This document shows positions 1 to 6,068 of a stretch of 11,704 bases of DNA, piece by piece; the stretch's first letter is position 1, and each line of letters begins with the position of its first letter. The DNA comes from Verrucomicrobia bacterium UBA1211 (GTDB lineage Bacteria > Verrucomicrobiota > Kiritimatiellia > RFP12 > UBA1067). The position numbers and the translations under genes are program-made. The stretch spans positions 1 through 11,704 of the forward strand of contig DBXN01000029.1 in NCBI GenBank assembly GCA_002309585.1, in the 5' to 3' direction. The notes beneath the pieces were generated by a model that saw only the letters and a list, made by a program, of their open reading frames with translations, was not told the origin of the DNA and made no database searches.

Positions 1-894
1 ATGGGTTGGATGGGGTATGTGTTGGCGAGCGCGCTCTTTCTGGCGCTCTATGATCTGGCGAAGAAGGCGAGTGTCCGGGACAACGCGGTGTTGCCGGTGC
101 TGCTGATCGCATCGGTGGCGGGATTCGCCGTCTACGCGGCTGGCGTGGCCGTCTCGGGGGGCTGGGCGGTGGCGCTACATCCCGATTCCCGGACCTTCGG
201 GTTGACCTGGGTGAAAACGCTGATCGTCTCCTCCTCCTGGGTGTTGACCTACTGCGCGCTGCGGACCCTTCCGATCTCCATCGCGACGCCGATCCGCGCC
301 AGTTCGCCCGCGTGGGTCTTCCTCGCCGCCCTCTTCCTTTACGGCGAGCGTCCGAACGGGTGGCAGGCGCTGGGGATGCTCTCGGTCTTCGCGGGCTATT
401 TCGCCTTTTCCTGGGCGGGGAGGTACGAGGGGATCGATTTCTTCCGCAACCGGGCGGTCTGGCTGGCGGTGGGCGGAATGCTCCTGAGCGCGGTTTCGGG
501 GTTGTGGGACAAATACCTGCTGCAGGTGGCGCGGCTGCCGAAGGAGACGATGCAGTTCTGGTTCCAGCTCGATCTGGCGGTGATCTACGCGCTCTACTAC
601 GGGGCGGCGCGTCTCGTCGCCCGGCGGCACGGACTGGGCGATCTCGGTTCCCGGTTCCAGTGGCGGTGGACGATTCCGTTCGTGGGTATCCTGCTCGCGG
701 CGGCGGATTGGTTCTGGTTCGCTGGACTCGCGCCGGCCGATGTCCCGGTCTCGATCGCCTCCCTGATGCGGCGTGTCAGCGTTGTCCTCACCTTTTTCCT
801 CGGCGCGCGTTTCTTCCATGAGAAGAACCTTCGCCGCAAAACCCTCGCCTTGGCGGCGGTGCTCTTCGGTGTCGCGCTGTTGACCGTGGCGTGA
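1..894 (+). CDS. EamA/DMT-family membrane transporter
   Basis: A 297-residue, very hydrophobic protein with about ten predicted membrane helices arranged as two similar halves, the usual architecture and length of EamA (drug/metabolite transporter) proteins. The first half has the typical helix followed by a short basic loop (YDLAKKAS) and a PISIATPIRASSPAW segment; the second half mirrors it with PADVPVSIASLMRRVSVVLTFFLGA and ends FHEKNLRRKTLALAAVLFGVALL, which resembles the conserved C-terminal end of the family. It should act in the inner membrane as a small-molecule permease; the substrate cannot be read from the sequence. The ATG is the first base of the window, so its ribosome site and promoter are not visible, and a second Met at residue 4 is an alternative start. 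It is not clearly co-transcribed with the next gene, which has its own promoter. No convincing terminator follows the stop codon. Confidence 0.85.
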   Translation: MGWMGYVLASALFLALYDLAKKASVRDNAVLPVLLIASVAGFAVYAAGVAVSGGWAVALHPDSRTFGLTWVKTLIVSSSWVLTYCALRTLPISIATPIRASSPAWVFLAALFLYGERPNGWQALGMLSVFAGYFAFSWAGRYEGIDFFRNRAVWLAVGGMLLSAVSGLWDKYLLQVARLPKETMQFWFQLDLAVIYALYYGAARLVARRHGLGDLGSRFQWRWTIPFVGILLAAADWFWFAGLAPADVPVSIASLMRRVSVVLTFFLGARFFHEKNLRRKTLALAAVLFGVALLTVA

Positions 895-981
895 TTCCGT
901 CCGCCTCCTTTCGCCATTTTCGGATGATGTAAGAGCCTGTTACGGAAGGAGAATGGGCAAATTATGGCTATGTAGACATAA

Positions 982-993
982 AATGACGTCATT
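982..993. promoter_or_regulatory. 12-bp palindrome, possible activator site
   Basis: AATGACGTCATT is a perfect 12-bp palindrome about 50 bases upstream of the -24 element of the sigma-54-type promoter. A related sequence, GACATAAAA (975-983) and GACACATAAAA (997-1007), flanks it on both sides. Sigma-54 promoters need an upstream-bound AAA+ activator, so this is one candidate site. The assignment is inference from position and symmetry only. Confidence 0.35.
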
Positions 994-1005
994 CGTGACA
1001 CATAA

Positions 1006-1043
1006 AACCGGAAAAATGGGTAAAAACCGCGGTTTTTCCGGTT
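1006..1043. repeat. Nested inverted repeat over the -24 element
   Basis: Outer arms AACCGGAAAAA (1006-1016) and TTTTTCCGGTT (1033-1043) are perfect 11-bp inverted repeats. Inside lies a second perfect 16-bp palindrome, AAAAACCGCGGTTTTT (1022-1037), which shares its right half with the outer repeat, so the two pairings exclude each other. The right arm ends on the first base of the -24 box. It may be a protein-binding site, or a relic of a mobile or regulatory palindrome; the sequence does not decide. Confidence 0.6.
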
Positions 1044-1058
1044 GGCACGGGTTTTGCA
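1043..1058 (+). promoter_or_regulatory. Sigma-54 (-24/-12) promoter
   Basis: TGGCACGGGTTTTGCA matches the sigma-54 consensus TGGCACG-R-NNN-TTGC-W at every defined position, with the usual 10 bases between the GG and GC dinucleotides, and is preceded by the preferred pyrimidine (T1042). Transcription should begin near 1069-1071, leaving a leader of about 30 bases before the ATG at 1102. It implies control by RpoN and an AAA+ enhancer-binding protein, neither of which is encoded in the window. Confidence 0.85.
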
Positions 1059-1087
1059 AAATCAGACGGCGTGGTTAAACATTCAAC

Positions 1088-1093
1088 AAGGAG
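1088..1093 (+). promoter_or_regulatory. Ribosome binding site fixing the start at 1102
   Basis: AAGGAG lies 8 bases before the ATG at 1102. The upstream in-frame start possible near 1042 lies inside the sigma-54 promoter and is therefore unlikely to be used. Confidence 0.8.
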
Positions 1094-1101
1094 ATGAGAC
1101 T

Positions 1102-2598
1102 ATGAAGACAACCACCTGTTTGATGGATACGAACTGTTCGGCGATTTTCGATACGCTGCGGACCGCGAAAGCGGCCCTGCTGGTGGGCCTGGGCGTGACA
1201 TCCGCGATGACCGCCGGGGCGGGGAGTCTGATTGAGACGACGCCGTTCTACGAGGGCGATACGTCGGTGTACACGGGACGGATTGAGGATCGCGTGAACC
1301 TCTGGCCGCTGGTCTATTACCGGGAGCCGATGTTCTCCGCGCTTTGGCCGCTCGTTTCCGTCTCCCACGACCACCTCGCGGTGCGTCCGTTCTTCTCGTA
1401 TGACCGGGACGGCAGCGAAACCCGCATCCTGTGGCCGCTTGTGACGCTCGGGGAGGAGGAGGGGCACGTCTTCACCTGGTGCTGGAACAAGCACGAAAAC
1501 GGTTGCCTGCCTTTCTACTATTACTCCTCCAGCGGCGATTCGACGCATTGGTGGGCGTTGCCGGGGTTCTATTACGATTCGGACGGCATCTACGGGTGGT
1601 TCCCGCTCTTCCATCGCAATTCCCAGACGAACGGTACGGCGACAACGTACGGGCTGTGCGGATTGGCCGGATGGCGGAACCGGAACGGTGAGCTGGACGA
1701 CCACTGGTGCCTGCCGTTCTACGGCCACAGCCGGGATGGGCACGAGACCACAACGTGGTACGCCTGCGGATTGGCGGGGAAACGGGAGTCGGATGACGGC
1801 AAGTCGTCCAAGAGCTGGTGCCTGCCGCTCTACGGACATGAGACTGATGCGAACGGATCCCACTCGACCAAACTCGCCTGCGGGCTCGCGGGCTGGGAGG
1901 GGAAGGACGGAGAGACGTCCAAACGGTGGTGTTTCCCCTTCTATGGATATGACGCGACGGACTCGCATGCGGTCTCGACGTGGTATGCCTGCGGACTGTT
2001 CTCCTTCCGGAAAGACAAGGCGTTCGAGCCGGTACGCACGGCGATGGAGACTGCCAGCCAATCCGGATTGGCCGCGGTGGACGCATCCGCGTCCGGAGAG
2101 CCGTCCCGTCAGATTCGGTCGAAATCGGCCCAGATTTTCCCTCTCTTCCGCGAGACATGGGACGTGCGGGATTTCGCCGGGGTGAAAACCAACGGTGGGG
2201 AGGAGCGCCAATTCGCCCTTGAGCATACGCGTGGAACGCCGCTCTTCTACTCCGTCCAAGAGGATCAGCGCGTCTGTTTCGATGAGAAGACCCAGGAGAA
2301 GGTGAAGGACGAGCGGTATTACAAGAAGTCGCTTTGGGACATTCTCTACCACGCGGAAGGGAAAGAGGACCGGTTGACCGGGAAATCGGAAGAGACCTGT
2401 TCGGTCCTGTGGCGACTCTACCACGCCCAGCGCCATGACGGCGACACCTCGGTCGACGTCTTCCCCGGATTCACCCGGGACACCCGGACCGATGGCTACA
2501 CCCGGACCTCCTTCCTCTGGCGCTTCTTCCGCTACGAGTCCGATCCCGCCGCCGGGACGACCAAGCTTGACCTCTGCTTCCTACCGGTCAAACGGTAG
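1102..2598 (+). CDS. Secreted aromatic-repeat protein, unknown family
   Basis: A 498-residue protein I do not recognise as a named family. Residues 21-41 form a hydrophobic, Ala/Gly-rich segment after a basic n-region, consistent with a signal peptide, although the leader is long. The mature part is built from short aromatic-rich strands: LWPLVYY, ALWPLVSV and ILWPLVTL at about 67-114, then motifs of the CLPFYG type. Between residues 186 and 302 the unit CGLAG...WCLPFYGH...D...TTWYA recurs, with CGL beginning at 186, 222, 260 and 297 (periods 36, 38 and 37). A spacer at 305-345 is less structured, and the C-terminus (435-498) returns to SVLWRLYHAQ, SFLWRFFRYE and LDLCFLPVKR. The pattern suggests a beta-rich extracytoplasmic repeat fold; the cysteine of each unit sits in a fixed place. 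The gene stands alone behind a sigma-54 promoter. Function is unknown; a surface or cell-envelope role is inference. Confidence 0.8.
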   Translation: MKTTTCLMDTNCSAIFDTLRTAKAALLVGLGVTSAMTAGAGSLIETTPFYEGDTSVYTGRIEDRVNLWPLVYYREPMFSALWPLVSVSHDHLAVRPFFSYDRDGSETRILWPLVTLGEEEGHVFTWCWNKHENGCLPFYYYSSSGDSTHWWALPGFYYDSDGIYGWFPLFHRNSQTNGTATTYGLCGLAGWRNRNGELDDHWCLPFYGHSRDGHETTTWYACGLAGKRESDDGKSSKSWCLPLYGHETDANGSHSTKLACGLAGWEGKDGETSKRWCFPFYGYDATDSHAVSTWYACGLFSFRKDKAFEPVRTAMETASQSGLAAVDASASGEPSRQIRSKSAQIFPLFRETWDVRDFAGVKTNGGEERQFALEHTRGTPLFYSVQEDQRVCFDEKTQEKVKDERYYKKSLWDILYHAEGKEDRLTGKSEETCSVLWRLYHAQRHDGDTSVDVFPGFTRDTRTDGYTRTSFLWRFFRYESDPAAGTTKLDLCFLPVKR

Positions 2599-2603
2599 CC
2601 GCA

Positions 2604-2678
2604 ATAAAGGTTAAAGGGTTAAAAGACTACAGGTCAAGGGTCGGGTGGATCTCGGCCCTTGACCTTCGACCCCTTTAT
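2604..2678. repeat. Intergenic palindromic element / possible terminator
   Basis: Inner arms GGTCAAGGG (2632-2640) and CCCTTGACC (2656-2664) form a perfect 9-bp stem, and outer arms ATAAAGG (2604-2610) and CCTTTAT (2672-2678) are also complementary. The left side is made of related units (AAAGGTT, AAAGGGTT, CAAGGGTC). There is no T-run directly after the stem, so it is not a standard intrinsic terminator. A further 6-bp hairpin, CTACCG/CGGTAG (2581-2598), ends exactly on the preceding stop codon. Confidence 0.5.
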
Positions 2679-2686
2679 GATACACT
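2659..2686 (+). promoter_or_regulatory. Sigma-70-type promoter with extended -10
   Basis: The -35 box TTGACC (2659-2664) is 16 bases from the -10 box TACACT (2681-2686), which is preceded by TGA, giving the extended -10 form TG-N-TACACT. The -35 box lies in the descending arm of the upstream palindrome. It places the start of transcription near 2693 and supports translation from 2725 rather than from the in-frame ATG at 2659. Confidence 0.5.
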
Positions 2687-2724
2687 CCCACATCTATGCG
2701 AACCGAAATGGAGTGTGGCGAGGA

Positions 2725-3183
2725 ATGAAGACCCCGATCCGATTGCTTTTTGTTTGTCACGGGAACATCTGCCGTTCGCCGATGGCGGAATTCGTGATGA
2801 AGGAGTTGCTCCGGAAGGAGAACGTTCCGGGAATCGAAGTCGAGTCGGCGGCGTTGCATACGGATGAGATCGGAAACGATATCCATGCGGGGACGCGCAG
2901 GAAACTGCGGGTGGAGGGAATCCCGTTCTCGCCACGTGCGGCTTGGCTGCTGACCGCGGAGAGGGCGCACGGGTACGACTGGCTGATCGGTATGGACCGG
3001 TACAACATTTCGGATTTGAACCGACTGGTGAATCCGGAGGACCGGCCGAAGATCCGGCGGCTGTTGTCGTTCGCCGGGAAGGAGCGGGATATCGCCGATC
3101 CGTGGTATACGGGCGATTTCGAGGCGACGTATCGCGATGTCCGGCAAGGGTGCCAGGCGCTGTTGGAGATGCTGCGCGCATGA
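2725..3183 (+). CDS. Low-molecular-weight phosphotyrosine phosphatase
   Basis: A 152-residue protein of the usual family length. The catalytic P-loop VCHGNICRSPMAE sits at residues 10-22 and has the Cys11-x5-Arg17 signature followed by Ser; the general-acid loop is DPWYTGDF at 125-132 with Asp125. The enzyme hydrolyses phosphotyrosine on proteins in the cytoplasm, and some relatives act with bacterial tyrosine kinases of exopolysaccharide export; no such partner is visible here. The ATG at 2725 is chosen because it gives a normal N-terminus (MKTPIRLLFVCHG) and because the longer in-frame version begins inside the predicted promoter. A ribosome site is weak: GGAG at 2710-2713, 11 bases upstream. 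The stop codon overlaps the next start (ATGA), so the two genes are translationally coupled. The middle part (SAALHTDEIGNDIHAG) differs from the commoner SAGT form, which may affect substrate choice. Confidence 0.92.
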   Translation: MKTPIRLLFVCHGNICRSPMAEFVMKELLRKENVPGIEVESAALHTDEIGNDIHAGTRRKLRVEGIPFSPRAAWLLTAERAHGYDWLIGMDRYNISDLNRLVNPEDRPKIRRLLSFAGKERDIADPWYTGDFEATYRDVRQGCQALLEMLRA

Positions 3184-3761
3184 GGGTGAACGCCAAAACG
3201 CTCCGGCGGATCGCCGATTTCGCATGGGCGGGACGGGTGGTCGTCTTCGATACGGAGACGACAGGCGGCACGCGGGATGACGAGATCTGCCAGCTGGCGG
3301 CGGCGGAGTACCGGTGCGGCGTGTTGCGGCAGACGCTCAACCTCTATCTCCGTCCCTCGTGCGGGATGGATCCGTGGGCGGAGGCGATCCACGGATTGTC
3401 GCTGGCGTTTCTGGAGAAGAACGGGATGCCCCCGGCCGAGGCGCTCGATCGGTTCTTCACCTTTCTCGGGAACGATGTCCTGCTGGTCGCGCACAACATC
3501 CGGTTCGACATGGGGATGTTGCGGCAAACCTGCCTCAAATACGATGTCACGTCAGAACCGGTCGGGGTCGAGACGTGCGATTCGCTGGCCCTTGCCCGCC
3601 ATCTCCGGCCGGGATTGGACCATTACTCGCTCGCCGCGCTGATCCGGGAGCTGTGCGTTGACGGAGTGAACAGCCATGACGCGCTGGACGACACGCTCGC
3701 CTGCGCCGGGGTCTTCTTCACCCTTCTGGCGGACCACCCTTCCGACCGCCTCTTTTTCTGA
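3180..3761 (+). CDS. DnaQ-like DEDDh 3'-5' exonuclease
   Basis: A 193-residue single-domain protein with all three exonuclease motifs: ExoI FDTETTG at 23-29 (Asp24, Glu26), ExoII HNIRFDM at 105-111 (Asp110) and ExoIII HDALDDT at 166-172 (His166, Asp171). This is the DEDDh arrangement of the DNA polymerase III epsilon subunit and related nucleases, which remove nucleotides from DNA or RNA 3' ends with two metal ions. No clamp- or polymerase-binding extension is evident, so it could be the proofreading subunit or a stand-alone repair or RNA-processing nuclease. The ATG at 3180 overlaps the stop of the phosphatase gene by ATGA, with GGAG at 3165-3168 as a possible ribosome site. An upstream in-frame start would lie inside the phosphatase gene and is rejected. 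Confidence 0.9.
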   Translation: MRVNAKTLRRIADFAWAGRVVVFDTETTGGTRDDEICQLAAAEYRCGVLRQTLNLYLRPSCGMDPWAEAIHGLSLAFLEKNGMPPAEALDRFFTFLGNDVLLVAHNIRFDMGMLRQTCLKYDVTSEPVGVETCDSLALARHLRPGLDHYSLAALIRELCVDGVNSHDALDDTLACAGVFFTLLADHPSDRLFF

Positions 3762-3773
3762 AACGAGCGATAA

Positions 3774-3797
3774 AAAGCGATTCCCGCGCTTTCTTTT
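3774..3797 (+). terminator. Weak intrinsic terminator
   Basis: AAAGCG (3774-3779) and CGCTTT (3787-3792) form a 6-bp stem with a 7-base loop, followed by CTTTT. It lies just after the exonuclease stop codon. The stem is short, so read-through into clpS is likely. Confidence 0.4.
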
Positions 3798-3809
3798 CCC
3801 TCCCGCCGG

Positions 3810-3818
3810 TGATACACT
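3810..3818 (+). promoter_or_regulatory. Extended -10 promoter for clpS
   Basis: TGATACACT reads as an extended -10 (TG-N-TACACT) and repeats the nine bases found in the promoter at 2679-2686. The -35 region at the right distance (TTTCTT at 3790-3795) is poor, as is common with extended -10 promoters. It lies 26 bases before the clpS start codon. Confidence 0.4.
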
Positions 3819-3844
3819 TTCCTTTTCTGTGCGAGAGGTGGAAG

Positions 3845-4129
3845 ATGAGCGAAACGGTAACGGATTACGAGGTGAAGACGGATATGGGCATCGGGATGGG
3901 ATGGTCCCATCAGGTGATTCTGTTTAATGACGACGTGAACACCTTCGATTACGTGATCAAGGCGTTGATGTCGGTTTTCGGCCACTCTTCCGCTTTGGCG
4001 GAGCGGATCGCGATGGAGGCCCATGAGTACGGGCGCGCGGTGGCGGAGACGGAAGAGGAGCCGGCGGCGGTCAAGCATGCCGCCGCGTTGCGGGAGTTGG
4101 GCCTGCGGGCGTCGGCCGAGTCGATCTGA
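3845..4129 (+). CDS. clpS: ATP-dependent Clp protease adaptor ClpS
   Basis: A 94-residue protein matching ClpS along its folded core: HQVILFNDDVNTFDYVIKALMS... at about 22-43 and AMEAHEYGRAVAETEEEPA at 56-74. ClpS binds proteins with destabilising N-terminal residues (Leu, Phe, Tyr, Trp) and hands them to ClpA/ClpC for degradation. The pocket residues known from Escherichia coli (Asn34, Asp35, Asp36, His66) correspond to Asn28, Asp29, Asp30 and His60. The position of the E. coli gatekeeper Met40 is Phe34 here. The start at 3845 follows GAGAGG (3833-3838) by 6 bases; a longer in-frame start at 3809 would overlap the promoter. The gene is followed after 10 bases by aat, which makes an operon of the N-degron pathway. 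No clpA is in the window. Confidence 0.95.
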   Translation: MSETVTDYEVKTDMGIGMGWSHQVILFNDDVNTFDYVIKALMSVFGHSSALAERIAMEAHEYGRAVAETEEEPAAVKHAAALRELGLRASAESI

Positions 4130-4139
4130 AGGGCGAGCG

Positions 4140-4823
4140 ATGCCGGTTGTCCGACTGAATCCGAAATCGCCCGGATTCCCGCCTGCGGAGTGGGCGGATG
4201 ATGAATACGACGGGCTGGTCGCGGTTGGTGGGGATCTCTCCGTCCAGCGGCTGCTCAACGCCTATTCGTCCGGGATTTTCCCTTGGTTTGAGGAGGAAGG
4301 CGAGATCTTCTGGTTCTCGCCGGATCCCCGTTTCCTGCTGTTGCCCGAGAATTTCCGGATTCCCAAATCGCTCAAACGGGTCCTCAAAAAGCGGCCGTTC
4401 GAGCTCACGGTGGACCGCGCGTTCACGGAGGTGATGCGCCAATGCGCCGCCGTGCCGAGACCCGGCGGTGACGGCACTTGGATCTCCGAGGCGTTCATCG
4501 CGGGATATACCGGCTTGTTCGAGGCGGGTTTCGCCCATTCGTTCGAGGCGTGGCGCAACGGCGAGCTGGCGGGCGGTTTCTACGGCGTCGCGATCGGCGA
4601 CTGCTTCTTCGGGGAGTCGATGTTCGCGCGGGTGACGGATGCCAGCAAATGCGCGTTCGCCATCTTTGCCTCCGCCTTTTTCGAAGGCGGCGGACGGTTC
4701 ATCGATTGCCAGCAGCATACCGATCATCTGGCCCGTTTCGGCGCGGTCGATACGCCCCGTGAGGCCTTTCTCGCCAGACTGCGCACGGCGTTGCCTACCG
4801 TTTCCAGCCGTGCCGGTCGGTGA
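4140..4823 (+). CDS. aat: Leucyl/phenylalanyl-tRNA-protein transferase
   Basis: A 227-residue protein of standard length for Aat. Family landmarks occur in order: DGLVAVGGDLSVQRLLNAY (24-42), GIFPWF (45-50), FWFSPDPRFLLLP (57-69), GTWISEAFIAGY (112-123), HSFEAWRNGELAGGFYGVA (133-151), CFFGESMFARVTDASK (155-170) and FIDCQQHTDHLARFGA (187-202). The enzyme transfers Leu or Phe from aminoacyl-tRNA to N-terminal Lys or Arg in the cytoplasm, producing the primary degron that ClpS recognises. The start at 4140 follows AAGGGCGAG closely and comes 10 bases after clpS; in-frame codons further upstream lie inside clpS. The last 29 bases overlap the end of the esterase gene on the other strand. Confidence 0.97.
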   Translation: MPVVRLNPKSPGFPPAEWADDEYDGLVAVGGDLSVQRLLNAYSSGIFPWFEEEGEIFWFSPDPRFLLLPENFRIPKSLKRVLKKRPFELTVDRAFTEVMRQCAAVPRPGGDGTWISEAFIAGYTGLFEAGFAHSFEAWRNGELAGGFYGVAIGDCFFGESMFARVTDASKCAFAIFASAFFEGGGRFIDCQQHTDHLARFGAVDTPREAFLARLRTALPTVSSRAGR

Positions 4824-5976
4824 AATCCATGTAGCGGTTCCAGTCGTAGGGGGTCAGGTTGTGGATCCCCGACCGGAGATGGTAGCCGACGCATCCCTCC
4901 TGAAGCGGCGTATCGGGGGGCGGGAACGTTGTCCCGACAAGCCCTTTCTTGCCGTAGAGCGCCCAGGCGGGCGAGGCGAGGCGGGCGGATTGGAATTCGC
5001 CGGGCTGCCCGGCCCAGTCGTCCTTCGAGGCGGAGGCGATGTAGACAAGCCGGGGCGCCATCAGGGCGACCAGCTGGTGCATATCGAGCGGCAGCTCTTT
5101 CTCCCGTCCGGCGAAGGCGTTGAAGTTCGTGCAGAACCAGTGGGGGAAGGTCTTGGTGATCCGGGCGATGGATTCTGATTTCGGGAGGTCCAGCCGGTTC
5201 AGTTTCGCCCCGCCGCACCCCGAGTCGTTCGAGATGGTGAGGGCGAAACGCGGATCGGTCGCGCCGCACCAAAGCGCCGTTTTCCCGCCGCGCGAGTGGC
5301 CGATGACCGCGACGTGGTGTTTGTCCAGCGTGGGTTCCGTCTCAATCCAGTCCATGACCCGGCTTGCGCCCCAAGCCCAGGCGGAAAGGGTTCCCCAACT
5401 TTCACCGTTCCGCTTGGAGGGCTCCTGGAAGATGGCGTGGACGCCGTTTGTGAAGCCGTTGTAGCGGTCGGGCGCGACATCGCCGTTGAAGAAGGCGATC
5501 GCCGCGTAGCCGCGTCCGACGATCTCTTCGACGGGCCAGAAGGGGCTCTTCACCTTGCGTTCGGGGTCGATATTCTCCGCGGCGGGCCGGTTGCAGATGA
5601 GGAGGAAGGCCGGCGCGGGTTTCTCTTGGACGGGGATGAACGCGTTGACGCGGATCGACCCTGAGCCGCCCGGCCCCTCGTAGCGGATGTCGATGAGTTT
5701 GCGGGTCGCCTTCATCTCCGGGAAGGGCTTGCCCGCTCCGGCGGGGACAAAACGCAGCGATTCGGGCCGTTCGACGACCCTGCGCCCGTAGACGTGCTTC
5801 TGGAAGAGGTCAAGAATCTCCGGGCGGCGGGTCTGTTCCCATTGCTCCGCCGTCGTGACCGGTTTGCCGTCGCCTGCGGTGAGCAGGGGCGGAACCCCGA
5901 AAGGCTCTTCCGCCTTGAGGGTGGCGGTTGTGAGAAGCAGGCATCCGAAGAGAAAATGAACCGTTTTGATAGACAT
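4795..5976 (-). CDS. Glucuronoyl-esterase-like (CE15) secreted hydrolase
   Basis: A 393-residue protein with a clear signal peptide (basic start, FLFGCLLLTTATL core, probable cleavage after KA at 22). The body resembles bacterial CE15 enzymes: the nucleophile motif GHSRGGK at 226-232 (Ser228), SNDSGCGGAKLNR at 249-261, FPHWFCTNF at 277-285, APRLVYIASASKDDWAGQPGEF at 307-328 and the histidine motif RSGIHNLTPYDW at 368-379 (His372). CE15 members cleave the ester between lignin and the 4-O-methyl-glucuronic acid of xylan. The glutamate that precedes SGSGG in fungal enzymes is Asp251 here, and Asp319/Asp320 offer another acid. It has its own promoter and a strong ribosome site (AGGGAGG, 7 bases from the ATG). 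It lies downstream of dnaA on the same strand, but a terminator separates them. An unrelated alpha/beta-hydrolase role is possible but less likely. Confidence 0.85.
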   Translation of the reverse strand: MSIKTVHFLFGCLLLTTATLKAEEPFGVPPLLTAGDGKPVTTAEQWEQTRRPEILDLFQKHVYGRRVVERPESLRFVPAGAGKPFPEMKATRKLIDIRYEGPGGSGSIRVNAFIPVQEKPAPAFLLICNRPAAENIDPERKVKSPFWPVEEIVGRGYAAIAFFNGDVAPDRYNGFTNGVHAIFQEPSKRNGESWGTLSAWAWGASRVMDWIETEPTLDKHHVAVIGHSRGGKTALWCGATDPRFALTISNDSGCGGAKLNRLDLPKSESIARITKTFPHWFCTNFNAFAGREKELPLDMHQLVALMAPRLVYIASASKDDWAGQPGEFQSARLASPAWALYGKKGLVGTTFPPPDTPLQEGCVGYHLRSGIHNLTPYDWNRYMDFTDRHGWKR

Positions 5977-5983
5977 CTGAAAA

Positions 5984-5990
5984 CCTCCCT
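5984..5990 (-). promoter_or_regulatory. Ribosome binding site of the CE15-like gene
   Basis: AGGGAGG on the minus strand, 7 bases before the ATG that ends at 5976. It fixes the start that gives a complete signal peptide. Confidence 0.75.
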
Positions 5991-6017
5991 AAAGGGTTCG
6001 ACCGACGAAACGATTGC

Positions 6018-6047
6018 TTTGTAGCAGATAACCCGCCGGGGTGTCAA
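6018..6047 (-). promoter_or_regulatory. Strong sigma-70-type promoter of the CE15-like gene
   Basis: On the minus strand a perfect -35 box TTGACA (6042-6047) is followed after 18 bases by the -10 box TACAAA (6018-6023), which carries an upstream TG (TGCTACAAA, extended -10). Transcription would begin near 6011, giving a leader of about 35 bases. Confidence 0.7.
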
Positions 6048-6068
6048 TGCGAATCGACGGGGCGCATT

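Noticed and set aside
175..819. Minus-strand frame of 214 codons opposite the transporter
   Set aside because: Arg/Pro/Glu-rich shadow without motifs; the plus strand has a clear membrane protein.
895..947. TTCCGT/ACGGAA pair after the transporter gene
   Set aside because: The arms are 41 bases apart with no T-run, so it is not a credible terminator.
953..1078. Short frame starting at 953 with AAGGAG just upstream
   Set aside because: The ribosome site is only one base from the ATG, and the frame runs through the palindromes and the sigma-54 promoter.
1075..2436. Long minus-strand frame of 453 codons opposite the repeat protein
   Set aside because: It is an antisense shadow produced by GC-rich codon use; its translation is Arg/Pro-rich, without a domain.
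5990..6010. GGGTTCGACC resembling a tRNA T-loop
   Set aside because: No matching acceptor, D or anticodon arms around it.
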